Of a stretch of DNA of 22,372 bases, positions 5,944 to 12,583 are shown in pieces. The stretch covers positions 1-22,372 of the forward strand of contig JAFGQM010000038.1 in NCBI GenBank assembly GCA_016935655.1, in the 5' to 3' direction. Below the pieces are notes generated by a model that saw only the letters and a program-made list of their open reading frames with translations, was not told the DNA's origin and did not search any database. This stretch comes from Candidatus Altarchaeota archaeon. Its GTDB lineage: Archaea > Altiarchaeota > Altiarchaeia > JAFGQM01. Every line of letters begins with the position of its first letter. Position 1 is the first letter of the stretch. The position numbers were made by a program, and so were the translations under genes.

Positions 5944-7269
5944 ATGGAGATCACCGAAAGTTTGGAGGGGAAGCTGGAGAAAATCGGCGATAACAGATTC
6001 AATGCTTTCATACAACTGGATCCCGAAGGCGCGCGCAAAAGGGCAGAGGAGATTGACAGGGGTATGAAGGATAAAAAGGCCGGGAAACTGGCCGGGATGA
6101 CAATAGCGATAAAATCCAATATATGTGTGGATGGGCTAAGGGCGACCTGCGCCTCGAAGACTCTTGACAATTATGTGGCACCTTATGACGCACATGTCAT
6201 CGGGAGGATAAAGGCCGAGGGCGGCATTATTGTGGGCATGGCCAATATGGACGAGTTCGCCTGCGGGGCCAGCGGAGAGACCTCTTATTACGGTCCTACC
6301 GACAATCCATCTGCCCCGGGCAGAGTGCCGGGGGGCTCCTCGTCAGGGAGTGCTGCTGCTGTAGCGGCAGGTTTTACAGATCTCGGCCTAGGCAGCGACA
6401 CTGGCGGGTCCATAAGGAACCCTTCATCACATTGCGGGGTAGTGGGATTCAAGCCCACATACGGCCTAGTCTCAAGATACGGCCTGATAGACATGGCGAT
6501 GAGCCTAGACCAGATAGGACCCATTGCACGCACTGTCAAGGATGCAGCATTGCTACTCGATGTCATAGCTGGCTACGACCATCGTGATGCCACTTCCTTA
6601 AACCTGGAGAAGACTGATTTCTCAAAGAACCTTGACACAAATCTCAAAGGCAAAAAGATTGGTTATGCAAAAGAGTTCGATGAATTGATTACAGACGAGG
6701 GAATAAGGAATGTGACGCAAAACGCCATAGACAAACTGGGATCGGCAGGAGCAGAGGTGAGGGAGGTCACACTGCCAAGCCTCGACAAGGCCATAGCCAC
6801 CTACTACCTTAACGTTTACGTGGAATTCTTCTCAGCCACAAGGAAGTATGATGGGCGGAGATACGGCCACAAGATTGAAAACGTCTGCGGCGAGGAGGTC
6901 CTAAGGAGGATCCTGTTGGGAAGCTATATAAGCCAAAAAGAATACCAGGGGAGATTCTACAGAAGGGGTTTGCAGGCCAGGTCAGTCATAAGAAATGAGC
7001 TTATGCGCGCGCTTAGGGATGTGGATGTCCTGGTGTCGCCCGCAGTCCCAAAGCTCCCGCATAAGATAGGGGTTAGGATAGAGGATCCAATGGTCATGTA
7101 TGCATATGACGCCTTCACGATCCCCGCCAACTTGGCAGGTGTGCCGGCAGGCGTTGTACCTGCAGGCAAGACCGATGGTATCCCTAAAGGACTGCAGGTG
7201 ATCGGCAAGCCTCTAGAGGACCAAAAGGTATTGGATGTGATGGCCGGATTCGAGAAAATCGACTCCTAG
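5944..7269 (+). CDS. gatA: Asp-tRNA(Asn)/Glu-tRNA(Gln) amidotransferase subunit A
   Basis: A 441-residue amidase-signature enzyme. In GatCAB it hydrolyses Gln and passes ammonia to GatB, which converts misacylated Asp-tRNA(Asn) or Glu-tRNA(Gln) to the amide. The Ser-cisSer-Lys triad is intact: K57 in MTIAIKSNI, S132 in the PGGSSSGSAAA loop and S156 in GSDTGGSIRNP; each is 22 residues earlier than in S. aureus GatA (K79, S154, S178). The start lacks about 20 residues of the bacterial N-terminal helix, which accounts for the constant offset. FKPTYGLVSRYGLI and the C-terminal IPANLAGVPAGVVPAG are also GatA-like. It is last in the AsnB-like/gatC/gatA operon and ends tail-to-tail with nadM. Confidence 0.93.
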   Translation: MEITESLEGKLEKIGDNRFNAFIQLDPEGARKRAEEIDRGMKDKKAGKLAGMTIAIKSNICVDGLRATCASKTLDNYVAPYDAHVIGRIKAEGGIIVGMANMDEFACGASGETSYYGPTDNPSAPGRVPGGSSSGSAAAVAAGFTDLGLGSDTGGSIRNPSSHCGVVGFKPTYGLVSRYGLIDMAMSLDQIGPIARTVKDAALLLDVIAGYDHRDATSLNLEKTDFSKNLDTNLKGKKIGYAKEFDELITDEGIRNVTQNAIDKLGSAGAEVREVTLPSLDKAIATYYLNVYVEFFSATRKYDGRRYGHKIENVCGEEVLRRILLGSYISQKEYQGRFYRRGLQARSVIRNELMRALRDVDVLVSPAVPKLPHKIGVRIEDPMVMYAYDAFTIPANLAGVPAGVVPAGKTDGIPKGLQVIGKPLEDQKVLDVMAGFEKIDS

Positions 7270-7303
7270 ACTGGCTTACTTTGACGTGGCCCTATCGGGG
7301 CAT

Positions 7304-7819
7304 TCAGTCGTCCCCCACGACGCTCTTAAGCCTTTCTATGCCCCCAAACTTCCTGATGACCTTAACAACAGCCGGGGGGATCAGCCCCTCCCAACCAAGG
7401 CCCTGGAGCATTCTTTTTCTTATTTCAGTCCCGGAGTACTTGACCCTGTCAAAGAGCGGCTGCTGCCTGACTTTATAGCCCGCCTCCTTGAACAAGCGTG
7501 TGGCCAAAGGGTTCCTAGTGTAGACTACATCAAACTCGGGGCATATTGACGCGACATGGGAGACCCAGACTGAGTTGTTATGAATATCGGGTATGGGTAT
7601 GATCAAATACTTATGCATCGGTATCTTTTCTTCGTTCAAGGCCTCCGAGATCATAGTGAGCCGCTCACCAGCTGTGAAAGGGTTCTCACCAGTATGGCTA
7701 TACTGCGCGCTGCCTATGCCTATTATAAGCTGGTCACATTCCTCCAAGATCTTCTTGACCACCCCCAGATGGCCCAGATGGAACGGCTGGTACCGCCCGA
7801 TAAGAAGCCCGACAGTCAT
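7304..7819 (-). CDS. nadM: Nicotinamide-nucleotide adenylyltransferase, archaeal NadM type
   Basis: A 171-residue nucleotidyltransferase, the normal length for archaeal NadM, which joins NMN and ATP to give NAD+ and pyrophosphate. The N-terminal signature GRYQPFHLGHLG (residues 8-19) contains the HxGH motif (H14, H17) that binds ATP phosphates. The C-terminal ISxTxIR-type motif is present as YSGTEIRKRM near residue 128. GSAQYSHTGENPFTAGERLTM and PIPDIHNNSVWVSHV are characteristic of the archaeal enzyme. ATG 7819 is the only sensible start, because the first strand begins at once. It diverges from pps (CoA synthesis) with a 48-bp spacer, so two coenzyme genes share one promoter region. Confidence 0.95.
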   Translation of the reverse strand: MTVGLLIGRYQPFHLGHLGVVKKILEECDQLIIGIGSAQYSHTGENPFTAGERLTMISEALNEEKIPMHKYLIIPIPDIHNNSVWVSHVASICPEFDVVYTRNPLATRLFKEAGYKVRQQPLFDRVKYSGTEIRKRMLQGLGWEGLIPPAVVKVIRKFGGIERLKSVVGDD

Positions 7820-7840
7820 TTTATTTAGGTTTTTTAGGTC

Positions 7841-7847
7841 TAATTAT
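7841..7847. promoter_or_regulatory. Single AT box midway between divergent nadM and pps
   Basis: TAATTAT is centred at 7844, 25 bp from the nadM ATG (7819) and 24 bp from the pps ATG (7868). The motif is nearly palindromic, so one TBP site could serve either direction with leaderless transcripts. No Shine-Dalgarno was seen on either side. Confidence 0.4.
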
Positions 7848-7867
7848 CAACTTTGTGGTAAAAAAAG

Positions 7868-8620
7868 ATGGATATACCGAGGTCTCACCCCCGGTACGAA
7901 TCCCTGATGCAGAGGCATAGGATAGAGGAGGGGGTGAAGCAGGGATACGTAACCCTGACGGGGATGATCGCCCAAGGCAGGGGAGAATGCTTTGACTACC
8001 TGTTGGGGGAAAGGACGAGCGAATGGGCAAAGGAGGCGGAGAGGATGGCTGTGGCGCTCCTGCTCCAGGCCAAGAACCCCGTGATATCAATAAATGGCAA
8101 CGTCGCCGCACTCTGCGCGCAGGAGACAGTGGACCTTGTGAAATCCCTTAAAGCCAAAATCGAGGTCAACCTCTTTTACTGGACAAGGGAAAGGGAGAAG
8201 AAGATAAAGGCCATACTAACCGAGAAGGGTGCCGATGAAGTCTTCGGGACTGATGACGGATACAGGGTCAAAATACCGGACATAAGCTCAAGGAGGGGCC
8301 TAGTGGACAAAAGAGGCATCTATGCTTCAGACGTGGTTTTAGTCCCGCTTGAGGACGGTGACAGGACTGAGATGTTGGTCGCTATGGGCAAAAAGGTCAT
8401 AGCAATAGACCTAAACCCCTTATCAAGAACATCGAGGAAGGCTACAGTCTCCATAGTGGACAATGTGGCTCGGGCAATCCCAAACATGATTGGGCTTGTT
8501 GCAGAGCTAAAAGAAAAACGGGAGGAGTGTTTGAGATTGGTAAGAAACTTTGAAAACAAAAGGGTGCTTGAGGGCAGCATCAAGCAGATAAAGCTCAACC
8601 TCGACGGCCTATCTTTCTAA
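7868..8620 (+). CDS. 4-phosphopantoate--beta-alanine ligase (phosphopantothenate synthetase)
   Basis: A 250-residue member of the archaeal PPS family (PF02006, COG1701). It joins 4-phosphopantoate and beta-alanine with ATP to give 4'-phosphopantothenate in archaeal CoA synthesis, replacing bacterial PanC/PanK. Signatures are the N-terminal HPRYESLMQRHRIEEGV (from residue 7), GMIAQGRGECFDYLLGE, the ISINGNVAAL segment near 95, and EVNLFYWTREREKKI near 120. The length is as expected. The start ATG 7868 is 48 bp from the nadM start. Its last 12 bp overlap tail-to-tail with aroD on the other strand. The partner pantoate kinase is not in the window. Confidence 0.93.
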   Translation: MDIPRSHPRYESLMQRHRIEEGVKQGYVTLTGMIAQGRGECFDYLLGERTSEWAKEAERMAVALLLQAKNPVISINGNVAALCAQETVDLVKSLKAKIEVNLFYWTREREKKIKAILTEKGADEVFGTDDGYRVKIPDISSRRGLVDKRGIYASDVVLVPLEDGDRTEMLVAMGKKVIAIDLNPLSRTSRKATVSIVDNVARAIPNMIGLVAELKEKREECLRLVRNFENKRVLEGSIKQIKLNLDGLSF

Positions 8621-9301
8621 CATCTCGACTATGGTCTTCATCTCCGATATCGTCAATTGGCCCTCTGCGCTCTCCTTCCCCCTCTCTAATGCGGCATAGG
8701 TCAAAAAGCTGCCGGCGGTGCCAGCGAGTATCCTGCTGACCCTGCCCAGCTTGCCCATGGCGACGCCGATTACGGACTTCTCTTTGCTGCTGAATTCATT
8801 GACTACGGTCAGAAGTTGCATCACATCGGAAAAACTCTGGGGGGTAGTAGCTAATTTTGCGATATCGGCGCCTGCGGCAAACTCGTTCTTGACTACATCG
8901 TCCAGCTTATCCCTTGGGGGGGTGGACTTGAAATCGTGGAAGGACACTATCATTTTTGTTCTATTGGATTTACATGCTTTTGACACCTCGTATCTCCAGC
9001 CTATGTCGGTGCTGATCTCCAGATCGATATAATCCGCGCCAAAGCTCATGGCAGTCAAAAGATGGCCTACTCTTGTGCTCTCATCGCCCTTGAAGAATCC
9101 GCCCTCCCGGGTCGGCCTGAGGGTCGCTATCTTAGGTATGTCCACACCATCAAAAAGCTCGCCAATCTTGGTCTCATCCAGTGCGCCAAGATAGTCCATC
9201 CTTATCTCCACTATATCAGCACCTAATTCCTTAGCTCTCTTCAAGGATGCTACCGCATCGTCAATATTGGCCTCGATTATGGGCACACAAATCTTTACCA
9301 T
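8609..9301 (-). CDS. aroD: 3-dehydroquinate dehydratase, type I
   Basis: About 230 residues. It dehydrates 3-dehydroquinate to 3-dehydroshikimate through a Schiff base. Motifs: EIRMDYL near residue 33, the catalytic His in VSFHDF (H122) and the Schiff-base Lys in DIAKLAT (K149); the C-terminal GKLGRVSRILAGTAGS loop binds the substrate carboxylate. ATG 9301 is preferred because GAGGTGA lies just upstream. A GTG at 9307 is also in frame; it would overlap the aroB' stop as GTGA, which also suggests translational coupling. It is last of three shikimate genes on this strand, following the enzyme that makes its substrate. It overlaps the pps end by 12 bp. Confidence 0.95.
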   Translation of the reverse strand: MVKICVPIIEANIDDAVASLKRAKELGADIVEIRMDYLGALDETKIGELFDGVDIPKIATLRPTREGGFFKGDESTRVGHLLTAMSFGADYIDLEISTDIGWRYEVSKACKSNRTKMIVSFHDFKSTPPRDKLDDVVKNEFAAGADIAKLATTPQSFSDVMQLLTVVNEFSSKEKSVIGVAMGKLGRVSRILAGTAGSFLTYAALERGKESAEGQLTISEMKTIVEMLER

Positions 9302-9303
9302 TT

Positions 9304-9310
9304 TCACCTC
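9304..9310 (-). promoter_or_regulatory. Shine-Dalgarno site for aroD
   Basis: The minus strand reads GAGGTGA followed by AA and the ATG at 9301. It matches the anti-SD end of 16S rRNA, and GAGG is 5 nt from the ATG. It overlaps the stop codon of the upstream dehydroquinate synthase gene, pointing to coupled translation. Confidence 0.6.
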
Positions 9311-10356
9311 TCGTCTATACTCTCCTTCACTTTCATTCCAAAATGCCTTCCTTCGTCCTCCACATAGACCAGTACCTCGTCGCCCCTCTTAAGGCCGGCT
9401 ATGGAAACTGGTTTATGATTAGGATTGACAAGCCTGATGGTCTCGGCATTTTGTAGTATGGTTTTGACTGTCCTACCGTCTACATTGGCCTCGACAAGCA
9501 TGAGTGGCCTTTTCTCTATCTTCACTCGCCCAACGACCAGGACCCTAGTTTTGCCTTCCGCAGATACGGCCAGTATGTCGTCCCCTGAACCAAGCTCGCT
9601 CAGGTACTTGGTTTTACCATCCGGCATCATAGTGTAGGCATGCACCGGTCCTGCATTTACCCTGAAGGGTCTTGCGGCGACATATTTGCTCTCTACAGTT
9701 TCGCTATGGACCAAGAACAGAGCATTGCTCTGGGATCCCACGAGCATGCCTTCGCCCATGTTGAAGATGGAACATGTATCCACGCAGACCCTATCGCCCA
9801 TACCGACGGGTTTCAAATCGGTTATCTTGGCTTTCCTTAGCCTTAGGTGCTGGGATGACTTTGCCTCTATAGCCTCCTTGAGCTTGGATATGTCAGTAAG
9901 CTTGCCCTTGAAGAGCACGCCATCGACACCAATCTCCAGGGTCTCCAGCGCCAACTCGGCCTCCGGTATAGAGGAGACCTCTGCAATTAGTTTCGACTTT
10001 TTCTTATGGACCCCAGCTATAAGGTTCTCAAGTGGGATGACCTTCCAGTCCGTTGTGGAAACAAGGACGAAATCCGAATGATCAGCCGCTGCCATGGCAG
10101 CTTTCTCATCATCCTTGCTCGCAATCCTTGTTCGGATGGCCGTCTTCTCATTTTTTGAGGGTTTTTCCGTCATTACCACATCAGAATCCCGGTCAGGGGA
10201 TATGATCGGGATATGGCCCAGCTCCCTCACCTTCGCAGCCTCGCCAAGGTTAACCAGGACGCCGTCCGCACCAGATTCCAGAGCGGTGGTTACCCTCTTC
10301 TTGCGTGTTTCCCATGATTCGTTGCCATCGGCAGCAACCCAGAATAACTTCGACAT
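9304..10356 (-). CDS. 3-dehydroquinate synthase II, archaeal type (AroB')
   Basis: A 350-residue member of the archaeal DHQS family (PF01959, COG1465), unrelated to bacterial AroB. It oxidatively deaminates and cyclises 2-amino-3,7-dideoxy-D-threo-hept-6-ulosonate to 3-dehydroquinate using NAD+. The start SKLFWVAADGNESWETRKKR is typical, with LESGADGVLVNLGEAAKV next. The C-terminal half contains MGDRVCVDTCSIFNMGEGML near 192, VNAGPVHAYTMMPDGKTKYL near 237, and the final GLKRGDEVLVYVEDEGRHFG. The length is normal. It lies between the ADH synthase gene (66-bp gap, with a possible TATA element TTTAAATAA on the minus strand) and aroD (overlap or coupling). The substrate order matches the gene order. 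Confidence 0.95.
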   Translation of the reverse strand: MSKLFWVAADGNESWETRKKRVTTALESGADGVLVNLGEAAKVRELGHIPIISPDRDSDVVMTEKPSKNEKTAIRTRIASKDDEKAAMAAADHSDFVLVSTTDWKVIPLENLIAGVHKKKSKLIAEVSSIPEAELALETLEIGVDGVLFKGKLTDISKLKEAIEAKSSQHLRLRKAKITDLKPVGMGDRVCVDTCSIFNMGEGMLVGSQSNALFLVHSETVESKYVAARPFRVNAGPVHAYTMMPDGKTKYLSELGSGDDILAVSAEGKTRVLVVGRVKIEKRPLMLVEANVDGRTVKTILQNAETIRLVNPNHKPVSIAGLKRGDEVLVYVEDEGRHFGMKVKESIDER

Positions 10357-10421
10357 TTTTAAGAAATGGCGGGTGTACAGAAGCTTGTTTCAGTTATTTA
10401 AAGTTTGGAGAATAAAAAACC

Positions 10422-11219
10422 TTATTTCAGGTATTTCATCGATTCTTCCACTGTTTTGTTCTTGTGGACTATGGCATTGACCGCTGCGACCATCTTTGAG
10501 GGGTCATCAGCCTGGAAAACGTTCCTCCCCATGGCCACACCAGCACCGCCGGCCTCTAAGCTGTCCTTGACCGTCTGGAGGACGCCCCTTATGTCTTTGG
10601 CCTTCTCGCCCCCGGCTATCACCACGGGTACCCTGCCGGCCCCTCTTACCACTTCCCTGAAGGTCTTCTTATCGCCTGTGTAATTGGTCTTTATTATGTC
10701 CGCACCGAGCTCCACCCCTATCCTGGCGGCGAGCTTGACCACCTCGACGTCGTACGGGTCCTTGATATCATGACCCCTCGGGTACATCATCGCCAGCAAG
10801 GGCATGCCCCACTCGTCAGCGGCCTCGGCCACCATGCCAAGGTCCTGGAGCATCTCCGCTTCGGTATCCGAACCAACGTTAATGTGTATTGAGACTGCGT
10901 CAGCGCCCAATTTAACCGCCTGTTCCACAGTTGTGACAATCCTCTTCGCATTAGGGTCCGGACCTTTTGATGTAGAGCCCGACAGATGGACTATAAGGCC
11001 TACGTCCCCCCCGTAGCCCCTATGGCCGCTGCCCACCATCCCCTTGTGCATCAGGACCGCATCAGCGCCTCCCTTGACTACGGCGTCGACTGCCTCGGCC
11101 ATGTCCTCGAGCCCTGGTATGGGGCCCACAGTTATGCCATGGTCCATCGGGATTATGATGGTCCTCCCATCCCTGCGGTTCAGGATCCGCTCCATGCGGA
11201 TCTGTTTGCCAGAAATCAT
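10422..11219 (-). CDS. 2-amino-3,7-dideoxy-D-threo-hept-6-ulosonate synthase (class I aldolase family)
   Basis: A 265-residue DhnA-type aldolase (COG1830). It most resembles M. jannaschii MJ0400, which joins 6-deoxy-5-ketofructose 1-phosphate and aspartate semialdehyde, the first step of the archaeal route to 3-dehydroquinate. Motifs: [17 protein letters not shown] at 21-37, [13 protein letters not shown] near 58-70, AMMYPRGH with Y146, the Schiff-base Lys K177 in [12 protein letters not shown], and a phosphate-binding [12 protein letters not shown]. The close homologue is archaeal fructose-bisphosphate aldolase. The DHG-TVGPI sequence and, above all, the adjacency to AroB' and AroD favour ADH synthase. 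Start ATG 11219 keeps the N-terminal helix present in the family. Confidence 0.88.
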   Translation of the reverse strand: MISGKQIRMERILNRRDGRTIIIPMDHGITVGPIPGLEDMAEAVDAVVKGGADAVLMHKGMVGSGHRGYGGDVGLIVHLSGSTSKGPDPNAKRIVTTVEQAVKLGADAVSIHINVGSDTEAEMLQDLGMVAEAADEWGMPLLAMMYPRGHDIKDPYDVEVVKLAARIGVELGADIIKTNYTGDKKTFREVVRGAGRVPVVIAGGEKAKDIRGVLQTVKDSLEAGGAGVAMGRNVFQADDPSKMVAAVNAIVHKNKTVEESMKYLK

Positions 11220-11231
11220 TTTGATTGCCGT

Positions 11232-11257
11232 ATATTTTTAAGTTTGGGAATAAAAAA
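11232..11257 (-). promoter_or_regulatory. Probable promoter of the shikimate operon
   Basis: The minus strand reads TTTTTTATT (11249-11257), about 34 bp before ATG 11219, followed by AAACTTAAAAATAT (11232-11245). The same 14-mer occurs before the asparagine-synthase-like gene (4808-4821) in a similar position between a TATA-like box and the start codon. Confidence 0.4.
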
Positions 11258-11351
11258 GAAGAACGCCTCTCTGGATAGATGGAATTCGGGGTTTTTTGGT
11301 TTTTTTGGATATCATATGGAAAATATGCGAAAGGGCACTATCTTCCATAAA

Positions 11352-11362
11352 TTTTTATATAT
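11352..11362 (+). promoter_or_regulatory. TATA box for gap
   Basis: TTTTTATATAT is an excellent archaeal box A, 44-54 bp before ATG 11406. It predicts a start near 11380-11385 and a leader of about 20-25 nt containing GAGGGGG just before AAAAATG, a plausible ribosome-binding site. A short inverted repeat, CATAT-GGAAA-ATATG, lies upstream at 11313-11327. Confidence 0.65.
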
Positions 11363-11405
11363 CACGCCTATAAATCCCTGATAGGAGTATCTGCGAGGGG
11401 GAAAA

Positions 11406-12428
11406 ATGATAAAAGTCGGGGTAAATGGCTACGGGACTATCGGAAAGCGTGTAGCATACGCGGTATCGAAGCAGAAGGACATGGAGCTTATTGGCGTGAC
11501 CAAGACCAGCGCCAATTTCGAAGCGATGGAATGCGTGAACAAGGGAATTGACCTTTACGCCGCCGTGGAGGAGAGGATCCCGGATTTTGAGAAGAAGGGC
11601 ATAAAGCTGGCTGGAAGGGCGGACGAACTCTTCGATAAGGTCGATCTGGTTGTGGACTGCACCCCTGGCAAGGAGCCGGAAATGGCCCAAAGCTACAAGA
11701 GCACCTACAAGGAGAAGGGCCTGAAGGCCATCTTCCAGGGCGGCGAGCCGCATGAATTAACAGGTTTTTCATTCAACGCTCTCTGGAGCTATGACGAGGC
11801 AAAGGGCAAGCAGTTTGCAAGGGTGGTTTCCTGTAATACCACCGGCCTCTGCAGGTCCATCTGGGCCGTTTCCCAGGTCTCCAAAATCGAAAGGATAGAT
11901 GCGGTTATGGTCAGGAGGACCGCGGACCCAGGCAACTCGAAGAGCGGGCCTGTGAATGCCATAGTCCCCGAGGTGAAGGTGCCATCCCACCACGGGCCGG
12001 ACGTTCAAAGCGTGATAGGGCCCCAGTTCAATATAAACACAATGGCTGTGAAGGTCCCTACCACGATAATGCACGAGCACAACTTGATGATGCATCTTGC
12101 CGACACAGTGACGGAAGACAGGATCATCAAATCCATGAAAGACACACCCCGGATAGTCCTGGTGAAGACCAAGGACGGCTTCAAGAGCACTGCAGAGGTC
12201 ATGGAATATGCGCGCGACCTTGGAAGGCCCTGGAGCGACCTTTATGAGATAGCAGTCTGGGAGGATTCGATCCACATAAAGGACGGTGTCCTCTATTTCT
12301 GCCAGGCGGTGCACCAGGAGAGCGACGTGATACCCGAGGAGATTGACTGCATAAGGGCGATGCTAGGCAGCATGAAGAAGGGGCAGAGCATGAAGGAGAC
12401 CGACAAAACCCTGGGCGTTGTCGGCTGA
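11406..12428 (+). CDS. gap: Glyceraldehyde-3-phosphate dehydrogenase, archaeal type II
   Basis: A 340-residue phosphorylating GAPDH of the archaeal family (type II), interconverting glyceraldehyde 3-phosphate and 1,3-bisphosphoglycerate with NAD(P). The Rossmann motif VGVNGYGTIGKRVAYAV is at residues 4-20. The catalytic Cys is C143 in VVSCNTTGLCRS, with HEHNLMMH near residue 219 carrying the family's catalytic-region His. VDLVVDCTPG and AIFQGGEPH are also characteristic. The length is standard. With PEP synthase downstream it points to gluconeogenesis as well as glycolysis. It is monocistronic apart from a guide RNA 53 nt after its stop that may share its transcript. Confidence 0.96.
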   Translation: MIKVGVNGYGTIGKRVAYAVSKQKDMELIGVTKTSANFEAMECVNKGIDLYAAVEERIPDFEKKGIKLAGRADELFDKVDLVVDCTPGKEPEMAQSYKSTYKEKGLKAIFQGGEPHELTGFSFNALWSYDEAKGKQFARVVSCNTTGLCRSIWAVSQVSKIERIDAVMVRRTADPGNSKSGPVNAIVPEVKVPSHHGPDVQSVIGPQFNINTMAVKVPTTIMHEHNLMMHLADTVTEDRIIKSMKDTPRIVLVKTKDGFKSTAEVMEYARDLGRPWSDLYEIAVWEDSIHIKDGVLYFCQAVHQESDVIPEEIDCIRAMLGSMKKGQSMKETDKTLGVVG

Positions 12429-12481
12429 TGGCCCACGAGAACGCGAAAAGGTTTTTCCAATTGAAACCGGTAAATTAGACG

Positions 12482-12538
12482 GTGATGAAACTAACACCAG
12501 TCACTGAGCTCTGCGATGATGAGACGGGTAGCTACTGA
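12482..12538 (+). ncRNA. C/D box 2'-O-methylation guide sRNA
   Basis: All four boxes are present with archaeal spacing: C box GTGATGA 12482-12488, D' box CTGA 12504-12507, C' box ATGATGA 12516-12522, D box CTGA 12535-12538. The C-to-D' interval is 15 nt, D'-to-C' 8 nt and C'-to-D 12 nt, the last being the canonical archaeal guide length. The D guide is GACGGGTAGCTA and the D' guide region is AACTAACACCAGTCA. By the N-plus-five rule both would place 2'-O-methylation opposite an A, that is, on a U in the target. I could not identify the target RNAs by eye. It lies 53 nt after the gap stop and 45 nt before polD, with a weak T-rich element (GTTTTTCC, about 12450) upstream. It may be processed from the gap transcript. 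Confidence 0.8.
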
Positions 12539-12539
12539 A

Positions 12540-12561
12540 TGGGTGTAGCGCCCAGATTTTT
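12540..12561 (+). terminator. Short hairpin plus T-run after the sRNA; the T-run may also be the polD TATA-like box
   Basis: TGGGT-GTAGC-GCCCA (12540-12554) can form a 5-bp stem, one pair G-U, and is followed by TTTTT at 12557-12561. That would end the sRNA or gap transcript. The same T-run (GATTTTTC) is about 26 bp before the GTG start of polD, where a leaderless TATA-like box is expected. Both uses are possible. Confidence 0.4.
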
Positions 12562-12583
12562 CTAAGACTAACCAAACCCTGGG

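Noticed and set aside
11279..11350. 23-codon hydrophobic ORF and T-runs (11292-11306) upstream of gap
   Set aside because: It is very short, lies inside the gap promoter region, has no ribosome site and its aromatic residues come from the two T-runs. The T-runs could terminate a plus-strand RNA, but nothing upstream needs it.
11380..11391. GATA-GGAG-TATC before gap resembling the outer arms of the ppsA palindrome
   Set aside because: Only four bases per arm match and its position relative to TATA is different, so chance is likely.
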